From assembly GCA_001643675.2 (NCBI GenBank), contig LSRY02000039.1:92001-156000 (forward strand): 64,000 nucleotides of DNA, written 5' to 3'. Position 1 is the first letter of the stretch, and each line of letters starts with the position of its first letter. Both the position numbers and the translations under genes were made by a program. Shown in pieces: positions 56,319-64,000 of this stretch. This DNA comes from Monocercomonoides exilis. Taxonomy: Eukaryota; Preaxostyla; Oxymonadida; Polymastigidae. The notes under the pieces were generated by a model. The model searched no databases and was not told where the DNA came from. It saw only the letters and a list, made by a program, of their open reading frames with translations.

Positions 56319-59300
56319 ATGGGCTTCTATGATCATTTTTACCGTTTAATATCTGAAAACGAATCAGAAAATAAGATATTGATGGAAAACGATCAGCAAA
56401 ACGAAGAAGAAAAATTGGAAAAACAGAAAGAAGATGATTATGCACCGCTTGAACAAGAGGAGAATGAAGGAAAAATTGGTGATGAAATTTTAAATGAGGA
56501 ACAAGAAAAAATTGAAGAAAACGGAGAAAACGAAGCTGAAACACAATTTCATAACAGTGTTGAGCAAATAAGTGAAGAAGCCTATCAGATGTCTGACTCA
56601 ATGGAAAGAAAAGACGAAGAAAATCTGAATGCAGAAAATAATGGTGCCATTTCTGACAGCACCGGAGAAGAAGAAACTAAAACAGACGAAGATCATCAAA
56701 TAAGTGGAGAAAACGAAGGAGAAGCTGGAGATTTACAGGATGCTGGATCAATTCATGAAGCCGAAGAAACAAATCTTGAAGGCGATATAGTGGAAAATAA
56801 TTCAGAAATACCTGAAGATCAGGACCAACAACCTGAACAAACCGAACAGCTTGAAGAAGTGCAAGATGGAATCGATTCTGTTCCCGAGCAGCAAGATGTT
56901 GAAGAAGGTCCTGCAAAAGATATGTCTGAATTAAATGTTGAAAGTTCGACAGGAGAAATAAATGAAGGAACAGAGCAGAATGAAAGAGAGGAAGTTGATG
57001 AGGAACCAGAAATTAAAACACGTTCATTTGAATTTTCAGGAAACGAAACAAATACAGAAGAGGTGCAAGAGGTTCAAGAAGAGAGTGATCAAAAAGAAGA
57101 AGAAAAAGAAAGCGAATCTGGTGCAGCTGCACAAGAAAATGAAGAAAATTTACAGAACGAACAGGAAGACGGAGGTGGAGAAGAAGGAGAAGGAGATGCG
57201 TTTGGATATGATGAAGCAACTCCGGAAGAAGAACAAGAAGCAGAACCTACACAAGTGGAAGAGGAAGAAGAAGTGAAAGAACGAGAGATGGGAGATAATG
57301 AAGAAAATGCGCAGGCAGAAGAAGGAGAAGTCCAAGAGCAGAACGAAGAAGGAGGTGGAGAAGAACAAGGGGAGCAGCCTGCAGAAGAAGAAAGCGTGCC
57401 ACAAGAAGAAAATGAAGGGGCAGGAGGGAACGAGGAGATGGAGTACGAAGCACAAGAGGAAGAAGTTCAAGACGTTGAAGCACAAGAAGAAGAACATGGA
57501 GAAGGAGAAGGAGAAGAAGCAGTTGGAGAGGAAGAACAGTTTGAAGAAGAAGCAGCTGAAAACGAGGCAGAAGCGGAAGGCGAGGCAAATGAAACAGAAG
57601 AGCCAGCAGCAGCAGAGGGAGAAGGAGAAGGAGGAGAAGGAGAAGAAGAAGTTCAACAGCAAGAAGAGGAAGTACAACAACAAGAGGAAGGAGAAGAGGC
57701 AGGCGAAAACGAAGAAGGCGAAATAAAGACACGTTCGTTTGGGGGATTTTCAGGTGAAGAGGAGGCACCAGCAGAAGAAGTGGCAGAAGAAGAACAGCAA
57801 GAAGAAGAACAACGAGAAGAACAACAACAAGAAGGAGAAGGAGAAGTGGCAGAGATTGCAAATGAAGAGGAAGGAGGAGAACAGCCAGAAGAGAATGGGG
57901 AGGAGGTGGTTGAGGCTGAAGAAGCAGGAGAAGGAGAAGGAGAAGCACAGGCTGATGGTGAACAAGAACCAGAGCAAGAACAAGAACAAGGAGGAGGAGA
58001 AGGAGAGGCAGAAGGAGAAGCCACTAATGAAGAAGAAAAATACGATGAGCAGGCATTTGAAGAAGAAGCACAACCAGAAGCAGCAGAAGATGTTGCACCT
58101 TCCGAAGAAGGATGCGAAGGCGAAGAGAATCAACCAGAAGAGCAAGCAAACGAACAAGAACAAGAACAAGAACAAGAACAAGAACAAGAGGCACAAGAAT
58201 ACGGATCCGATTATGAGCAGCCACCAGAAGAGGAAAAAGCAGAAGCAGAAGCAGAAGAAGCGGCGGGTGAGAATGCGGAGCAAGTTGGAAGCCAAATTGA
58301 GGCAGAAGGCAACGAAAACGCAGAAGGAGAGGATGAGATGGTGGTCAAAACGAGGGAGTATGCAGCGGCAGGGCAGAAGATATCGACAATTATGGCGAAC
58401 AAGAAGGCGAAGGATGCGAAGTACAAAGAGTCCATAGGCAAGCTGCAGGAAGAGAAGAAGGCGCGGAAGCGGGCGAAGGAAGTGGAAGAAGAAGAGAAAG
58501 AGAAAGAGAAAGAGGAAAGAGAGAGGAAAGAGAGAGAAGAGAAGATTCTTGCGCTGCAGCAGCAGGAGAAGGAGAAGCAGGAGCAGCTGAAAGAAGAGGA
58601 AATTCACGAGAACGAGGCAGAGCAAGAGGGAGGTGGCGATGCGGCTGATGGCCAAGCAGCGCTTTTTGAGACGCCGCGCACAAAGGAAGAGGCAGAGAAG
58701 GCACTTGAGCACGAGAAAGAGACAGAAAAGATCCCGTTTCCGCTGAAGCCGCGCCCGAAGGCGAAGAAAGGGAAAGGGAAAGCTGCATCCAAAACATCTG
58801 CAGCTGCAACTTCAGCTGCTGGTGGGTCATCAAGTGCTTCTTCTTCTTCTTCTTCTTCTTCAACAGCGTCTGGCTCTTCCAGTCAGAGTGCAGGTGGAGT
58901 AACACGATATGGAAGATCGCCGTCACGAGCAGGAAGCCGCCCAGGCGGAATAAAGAAGAAGAAGAAGAAGTCTGCCTCTCCTTCAAAGAAAGTGAGTGCA
59001 GCACAACAAGACCCACAGCAGCAGCAACAGGATAAGCAACAAGATAAGCAGCAAACCTCTTCACAGCCTTCTTCAGCTGTCCAGACACAGCGGCGGGCAG
59101 TGTCTTCGCACAGAATGACAACACGGCAGCCGCAAGTGCGCCCGATGACATCAGGTGCTTCACACAGAACAGGGGAGCAAGGAAACTTGAGAAGCAGAGA
59201 CTTCAACGGAGGAAGAGCAAGTGGGGAAGGGCGGGTGAAGAGCGAGAAGGAGAGGAGAATGGACAGAGAAGCAGAGCGAGTGAAGAAGCTGGAAGGAGGG

Positions 59301-62300
59301 TGGTACAACCGTGTGACTCCGGTGTCAGAGCGTGTGAGGAAGGAGTACAATGCGCTGGAGGCTGACGACTGCCCGCTTGTCGACTCGGCGTCGTTCCAGC
59401 GGACGGTGATGCGGAACATGGGAGATAACCTGTCCCCTTCACAAAGAGAGCTCATGCAGAGAAGGAGAGAGGCAGTGGCACGGAGAGACGAGGAGCTGCG
59501 CGGGCAGTTTGCGCTGGGCGACAGCAGAGGCACGGCGCAGTCGAGGTGGGCAGACACACACCACCACAGGGACGAGCGGAGGGCGTATGCAGAGAGAGTG
59601 AGAGAGGGGGAGGGGGGGAGAGGGTACTATGGAGGAGGAGGAGGTGGTGGGGGTGGGTATGGGAATGGGTATGGAGGGAGAGGAGGAGGAGGAGGAGAAG
59701 GGAGAAGGAACATGTCGCCACAGGAGCTGTATCGGGAAGGATATCGTGATGGATACAGGCAGCGGCTGGCGATGATGGATGAGATGGAAAGAGAAAGAGA
59801 CTGGAGACGAGGAGGATCACGTGGAAGAAGAGAGTATGGAGACAGCAACATGATGATGGAAGGTGAAGAGCCCTCAGACAGATACGGAGGAGAGGAGAGA
59901 TGGAAGTACGGCAGCAATGTGATGGAGCGGCCCATCTACCCAGACGAGAGAGAAAGAGAAAGAGAAAGAGAAAGAGGAGGATACAGCAGAGGGAGTGGCT
60001 ATGAGCGCGATGCATACAGCACACTTCCCTCAATCAGCGACAGAAGCGACGAGTCTGCGCCATCGATGAGAAGGAGAGATTTGTACTCGCCTGTCCAGAA
60101 GCCGATGCAGACACAGTCACAAGCACAGCGTCTGCCTCACGGTGAGATGGATGGCAGAGAGCGGTATGATGAAGACAGCAGAGGCATGGCATATTCACAG
60201 CATTCACAGCATTCACAACATTCATATGGCTCACCGTCGCAGATGAGAAGCGGAGCACAACAAGCAGAAGACAAAAAGCAAAGTGGAACAGTTGTGTGCA
60301 GTTTGCCCTTTGACTCTGTGCCAAAGAGCAGCGCAGAGAACAAAGAGGCGATTCTCCAACTGAAAGCGCAGGTGCTCTCGTTCCTCTCGCAGAAGCAGCC
60401 GTTCGTGCTGCCTTCGTTCTGCGAGGCACAAAAACGCAGCTTGTCTGCCACTGCTCGCCCGTATTCAGCACAAGACAACACTCCACTTTCTCCTTCTTCC
60501 TCGTCTTCTTATTCATCCTCTGGTTCTCACAACGACCGATCTGCCCACTCGCCTGCGCCACGCCACCGCTCTCTCGAAGCAGTGGTGTCTGCATTGGAGG
60601 ACAGCGTGCCAGAGATTGTCAATGGCGTGTTTCCTGACCCTGTCCTGCAAAGCGCAGTGCTGAAGAACTCTGTTGTGAATGCCGCGTCTGTGGAGAAGGA
60701 GATCCAGGGGATGGAAGGCGGGGCAGAGCTGATTGAAAGAGAGTGTGCGGCACACAGAGAGATCGACGAGGAGATGGGCTGGCAGAGCAGGGGGAGGCCT
60801 GGTAGCTCGCTGTCAGCGTCGGGAAAGAAGAGGAAAGGAGAAGAGAGAGACGACGAAGGGAAAGGGGTGCTGGAGACAACGCTGGATGATATTGATGACT
60901 TTGTAACGTCGGCTGAGGAAGTCGATGAGGCTGCTCAGGCTGAAGAGAAACAGGGAGCAAAGGAAAGCCACACTTCAAAGCAAACAGCAGAACAGAAATG
61001 CACAGAAGTCGAGCTGATGTATCCTTCTTCTTTGTCTTCCTCATCATTGTCATCATCACCTACTATTTCCTCACCTTCTGCTCGTCATTCATCGTCATCA
61101 TCATCTTCTTCTTTTTCTTCCTCCTCCTCCTCCAGTTCCCGACCTGATCCATACTGCTTCTCCACCACCGCCTCCCCCGCTGAATGCACGCGAAGCCTGC
61201 TTCAGCAGCGTCTCTCTCTGTTTCTGCTGCATGTGTACCACCCTCCCTCTGAGGCGCTGGAGTATCTGGAGACTCAGTTCTGCAGTGTGGTGCTGCTGGT
61301 GAAGGCGCTATGGACAGTGCTGACGGTGCCACTGTGGAGGAGAGAGAGAGTGAGAGATCTGCTGCCGAATTCACTGGACATTGACTTCTTGCTGGCTAAC
61401 ACGGCTGCTGCTTCAGAGAAGAAGAAGAAGAAGAACGGGAAAGAGAAAGAGAAAGGGAAGGAGAAAAAGGAGAAGCACAGCAAAAAAAGTGAAAAGAAAT
61501 CGAAGAAAGAAAAGAAGAAGAGCGATGACGATGAGAACAAACAGGATTACTCTGAAGACTTTGACGACGAAGCGAAAAAGAGCAGCGATTCTAATTCTGA
61601 TTCCGAAACTAGTAGTAGTAGCAGCAGCAGCAGCAGCAGTGATAGTGACAGTGATAGCAATGAGAACGAGAAGAGGTCTGAGAGCAATGCGGAGTCTGAA
61701 CAGCCAGGCAACTCGCAGTCAGCGCTTGGGATCGCACCAACGCTGTTTGGCTACCAGACGCTTGTGCACGAGGCGGCGTGGCTGTGGCAGGTGCTTGTGC
61801 TGCGGTGCGAGCTGCTGCGGCTGCTGTCGGTGCGGCGGGTGGTGGCGACGAAGGCGCTGTCGATGGCTGCAGAAGGCGCAGGGATGGGCGCGATGGGGTG
61901 TGTGCTGCAGCGCGCTGCGGAGCTGAGTAGAGACTGCCTGAAGCTGCTGGATCTGTGGGAGTGGGCAGGCTGGTGGCACTCGTCCCGCCTCATCCTCGGC
62001 GGTGGTGACGAGAGGGCAGAAGTCGAAAGGTCTGCACGGGAGATCCAGAAGGCTGTGTCTGCAGGACGGAGAGCGGAAATGGCTGGTCCTGTGTCGTCTA
62101 TGCCGCCTGAGATGGGCTCATTTCACAAGCAGCTTCCTCCGCCTTCTCATCTTCCAATGCAGCATCAGCAGATACATCAATCACATCAGTACGGAGAGAG
62201 GGGATACCGCCGGCCAGCCAGCGGATCGGCTGTGGCTGTTTCGGGCATGCGGAGAGAAGAAGCGATGGGGTGGAACTGGAGTGGGCGGGGGTATGAGAGC

Positions 62301-63044
62301 GTGCAGGGAGAAAGGAGGAGGGCGAGGCCTCGGTCGGGATATGGGGAGGATGGGATTGTGTTTGCGGACGAGGTGAGGAGAAGGCTGCAGCCGGTGGATG
62401 CGTATGAAGCGAGGCAGCCTGCACGAGCGAGGCAGATGGAGAGGAGAAAGGAAGGGATGAGAGATGAAGAGAGAGAGGAGGAAGGGAGAGGATACGGCAG
62501 AAGAGAGGACAAGAAGAGAAGTGCGAAAGGGAGAGACGAAGAGCTGTTTGAGCGGTGGAAGGCGGAGCGGGAGTCGGAGCTGGATGGATACGATTCAGTG
62601 ATTGTGAGTATGGACGACGAAGACGAGGTTGAATGCGGGAACGATGAAGAGATGGGCAATTATGCAGACAACAACAAAGACATTGACAACGATGACGAGT
62701 GGGGGAGGGACATTTCGTATACGCAGAAGCGCTCGCGGGCGATGAATGGAGAGGAGCCGGACGAGCGATGGGACGAAGAGAGGATGGAGGAGGAGCAGAG
62801 GAGTGGAGGAGGAGGAGGCGGAGGTGGAGGAGGAGACGGGTTCAGGGGTGAAGGGAGAGCAGGGGCAATGAGAGGGCATTCGCCGTCGGGTGGCCGGCGT
62901 GTGCAGACGGAGCAGCAGAGGAAGAGGAAGAAGATCGATGCGTCGGTTGTTGGGGTGCCATATCTGCTGGCAATGCAGAGCAAGCCGATGAAGGATCCTG
63001 TGAAGGAAGTGACAGAAAAGTGGAAGAAGAAAGAAAGAAGCTAA
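56319..63044 (+). CDS. Very acidic 2241-residue protein of unknown function
   Basis: The open frame begins at 56232, but that ATG overlaps the DCC1 stop and would add a hydrophobic 29-residue stretch, so the ATG at 56319 (MGFYDHFYRLISENESE) is preferred. Residues 30-680 are Glu/Gln-rich, broken by three related marks: EIKTRSFEFSG (about 231), EIKTRSFGGFSG (about 467) and VVKTREYAAAG (about 675). A Lys/Glu coiled coil follows (690-800), then Ser/Gln-rich and RGG/GYG-rich linkers, a helical region (about 1630-1720, SLFLLHVYHPPSEALEYLE and LLVKALWTVLTV), another (about 1800-1880, VHEAAWLWQVLVLRCELLR), and a charged tail ending GVPYLLAMQSKPMKDPV. There is no signal peptide. It could be a cytoskeletal, axonemal or nuclear scaffold. 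GC content rises strongly toward the 3' half. Confidence 0.7.
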   Translation: MGFYDHFYRLISENESENKILMENDQQNEEEKLEKQKEDDYAPLEQEENEGKIGDEILNEEQEKIEENGENEAETQFHNSVEQISEEAYQMSDSMERKDEENLNAENNGAISDSTGEEETKTDEDHQISGENEGEAGDLQDAGSIHEAEETNLEGDIVENNSEIPEDQDQQPEQTEQLEEVQDGIDSVPEQQDVEEGPAKDMSELNVESSTGEINEGTEQNEREEVDEEPEIKTRSFEFSGNETNTEEVQEVQEESDQKEEEKESESGAAAQENEENLQNEQEDGGGEEGEGDAFGYDEATPEEEQEAEPTQVEEEEEVKEREMGDNEENAQAEEGEVQEQNEEGGGEEQGEQPAEEESVPQEENEGAGGNEEMEYEAQEEEVQDVEAQEEEHGEGEGEEAVGEEEQFEEEAAENEAEAEGEANETEEPAAAEGEGEGGEGEEEVQQQEEEVQQQEEGEEAGENEEGEIKTRSFGGFSGEEEAPAEEVAEEEQQEEEQREEQQQEGEGEVAEIANEEEGGEQPEENGEEVVEAEEAGEGEGEAQADGEQEPEQEQEQGGGEGEAEGEATNEEEKYDEQAFEEEAQPEAAEDVAPSEEGCEGEENQPEEQANEQEQEQEQEQEQEAQEYGSDYEQPPEEEKAEAEAEEAAGENAEQVGSQIEAEGNENAEGEDEMVVKTREYAAAGQKISTIMANKKAKDAKYKESIGKLQEEKKARKRAKEVEEEEKEKEKEERERKEREEKILALQQQEKEKQEQLKEEEIHENEAEQEGGGDAADGQAALFETPRTKEEAEKALEHEKETEKIPFPLKPRPKAKKGKGKAASKTSAAATSAAGGSSSASSSSSSSSTASGSSSQSAGGVTRYGRSPSRAGSRPGGIKKKKKKSASPSKKVSAAQQDPQQQQQDKQQDKQQTSSQPSSAVQTQRRAVSSHRMTTRQPQVRPMTSGASHRTGEQGNLRSRDFNGGRASGEGRVKSEKERRMDREAERVKKLEGGWYNRVTPVSERVRKEYNALEADDCPLVDSASFQRTVMRNMGDNLSPSQRELMQRRREAVARRDEELRGQFALGDSRGTAQSRWADTHHHRDERRAYAERVREGEGGRGYYGGGGGGGGGYGNGYGGRGGGGGEGRRNMSPQELYREGYRDGYRQRLAMMDEMERERDWRRGGSRGRREYGDSNMMMEGEEPSDRYGGEERWKYGSNVMERPIYPDERERERERERGGYSRGSGYERDAYSTLPSISDRSDESAPSMRRRDLYSPVQKPMQTQSQAQRLPHGEMDGRERYDEDSRGMAYSQHSQHSQHSYGSPSQMRSGAQQAEDKKQSGTVVCSLPFDSVPKSSAENKEAILQLKAQVLSFLSQKQPFVLPSFCEAQKRSLSATARPYSAQDNTPLSPSSSSSYSSSGSHNDRSAHSPAPRHRSLEAVVSALEDSVPEIVNGVFPDPVLQSAVLKNSVVNAASVEKEIQGMEGGAELIERECAAHREIDEEMGWQSRGRPGSSLSASGKKRKGEERDDEGKGVLETTLDDIDDFVTSAEEVDEAAQAEEKQGAKESHTSKQTAEQKCTEVELMYPSSLSSSSLSSSPTISSPSARHSSSSSSSSFSSSSSSSSRPDPYCFSTTASPAECTRSLLQQRLSLFLLHVYHPPSEALEYLETQFCSVVLLVKALWTVLTVPLWRRERVRDLLPNSLDIDFLLANTAAASEKKKKKNGKEKEKGKEKKEKHSKKSEKKSKKEKKKSDDDENKQDYSEDFDDEAKKSSDSNSDSETSSSSSSSSSSDSDSDSNENEKRSESNAESEQPGNSQSALGIAPTLFGYQTLVHEAAWLWQVLVLRCELLRLLSVRRVVATKALSMAAEGAGMGAMGCVLQRAAELSRDCLKLLDLWEWAGWWHSSRLILGGGDERAEVERSAREIQKAVSAGRRAEMAGPVSSMPPEMGSFHKQLPPPSHLPMQHQQIHQSHQYGERGYRRPASGSAVAVSGMRREEAMGWNWSGRGYESVQGERRRARPRSGYGEDGIVFADEVRRRLQPVDAYEARQPARARQMERRKEGMRDEEREEEGRGYGRREDKKRSAKGRDEELFERWKAERESELDGYDSVIVSMDDEDEVECGNDEEMGNYADNNKDIDNDDEWGRDISYTQKRSRAMNGEEPDERWDEERMEEEQRSGGGGGGGGGGDGFRGEGRAGAMRGHSPSGGRRVQTEQQRKRKKIDASVVGVPYLLAMQSKPMKDPVKEVTEKWKKKERS

Positions 63045-63614
63045 TTATTTTTCAAGTGAATTTGTTTCAAATTATGTATGTGTGTGATTAATTTTCTTCC
63101 ATTCGCTATTCTGTTGATTTTCTTCTTCAAAGTTTTTATTCTTTCTCTCTTATTTTTTGGTAATTCTTTAACTTCATGTTATCTATCCATTTCATCATTA
63201 TGTTTCACCTTATGTTTTTTTCCTTTCCATATTTTATCCTCATTTACAGTTATATGCAATCAAATAAATACATTACAATTTTTATAATCTGAACAAAGAA
63301 AAAGTCTGCTTGTGAAAAAACAAAAATTGTCATTGAATGGATCATTCTTTGGTACTGATGCAGTTGAATGATCTTCCATTACAACGAAATATTTAAATGT
63401 TTAAGAACAAATATGAACTGAAAAAAAAAAAAAAATTGAAATGAAATACTTTTCATAACATTAACCACAGCGCATAATCGAGAAAATTTCTCGAGGGATA
63501 AATCGAATTAGTATTTTCAAAATATCTGCACTAAAATTCAGCATCGCAAAATGCAAACAACAATTTTGCAACACATTAAGCTGAATGGGCCTTCAAGTGA
63601 AATGTGACAGAAAT
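63045..63614. other. Intergenic region between convergent genes
   Basis: AT-rich. No gene seen. Confidence 0.5.
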
Positions 63615-64000
63615 TCAAAAAATTCCAAGCGTTTTCTTTTCTGCTCCAATGGTGGTCTCCTCTCCATGGCCAGTAACAACAACCGTGCTTTCAGGAAGGA
63701 TCGTGCACAACTTTCGAAGAGATGCAAATATTTGCTCCATTGATCCGCCCTGGGCAATAATGATAATAAAACCCAATTTATTATCAGCATTAAAAAAACA
63801 AAATATATGCGAAAAAAATTAAAATGTTTCAAACAGGAAGATCTGTGCGCCCTGAAAAAAATACATTTGATAACAATTAAAAATATTATTCTATGAAATC
63901 ACAACAAACCAAATCTTTTTTTTTTTTTTTTTGAAATTTAAGCATAGAGAAGAAGTCACATAAATATTAAAGGCATGTCAATATGCTATCAAACCCATTC
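63615..64000 (-). CDS. Metallo-beta-lactamase-fold hydrolase (glyoxalase II-like), 3' end, partial
   Basis: The last exon 63749..63615 reads GGSMEQIFASLRKLCTILPE, then VVVTGHGEETTIGAEKKTL, and ends in TGA. It is the C-terminal block of the hydroxyacylglutathione hydrolase/YcbL type; GHG..TTI.EK carries a late metal-binding His. A 17-nt exon at about 63851..63835, between TTTCAG and GTTTGA, supplies RTDLP, completing the conserved GRTDLPGGS. The exon before it probably ends at TTG before GTTTGTTGTG (about 63905), after a 16-A run. The metal-binding HxHxDH region would lie beyond the window edge. The likely role is thioester hydrolysis, such as glyoxal detoxification; the exact substrate is unknown. 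Confidence 0.7.

Noticed and set aside
57150-58712. Long minus-strand frames rich in Leu and Phe resembling membrane proteins
   Set aside because: They are the reverse reading of the GAA/GAG-rich acidic gene on the plus strand.

Overview
The window reads as nuclear DNA of an intron-rich, AT-rich protist. The best guess is an oxymonad (Preaxostyla), something like Blattamonas. Three things support this: the genes are split by short GT-AG introns (about 50-180 bp, donors often GTTTG); there is a giant secreted/membrane protein with a beta-helix-type ectodomain and a degenerate cytoplasmic kinase tail, of a kind I associate with oxymonads and Trichomonas Pmp-like families; and many DNA transposons are present. 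The species call is inference. The code appears standard: 2,000-3,000-codon genes contain no TAA/TAG, and fibrillarin ends at TAA at the expected place.

Layout. 0.2-2.9 kb: a Ser/Glu-rich hypothetical gene (-). 3.5-6.3 kb: a foldback MITE (224-bp arms) only 21 bp from an intact TA-flanked Tc1/mariner-pogo-like transposon whose transposase gene has one intron. 6.7-15.8 kb: a 3055-residue receptor-like protein. 15.9-22.7 kb: a graveyard of decayed genes, with two minus-strand relics of a helical-repeat family and one relic of a beta-helix protein. 22.8-27.5 kb: an unusual composite mobile element with hairpin tips and hairpin-rich inner repeats, which cuts off the 5' end of a helical-family gene (27.5-28.8 kb). 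29.4-32.4 kb: a shorter membrane relative of the giant receptor, without the kinase tail. 33.3-39.5 kb: a compact housekeeping block with TAF8, fibrillarin (divergent, about 141 bp apart), an 80-residue Par3/HAL-N-like protein with a 9-nt microexon, two overlapping antisense genes of unknown function, and tRNA-Ala(AGC). 39.7-53.0 kb: transposon-dominated, with a TIR-bounded element around a GC-rich captured-looking segment, a second decayed pogo-like element, other transposase scraps and a decayed Merlin/IS1595-type copy. 53.0-64 kb: tRNA-Leu(AAG), a small beta-rich protein gene, a nine-exon DCC1 gene, a 2241-residue acidic protein, and the 3' end of a metallo-beta-lactamase-fold hydrolase.

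Functionally, TAF8 (TFIID), fibrillarin (rRNA 2'-O-methylation) and DCC1 (Ctf18-RFC cohesion/replication clamp loading) are core nuclear functions; the two beta-helix proteins are probably surface molecules. Much of the rest is transposon history. Exon boundaries were placed by eye from GT/AG, reading phase and family similarity, and may be off by a base or two.
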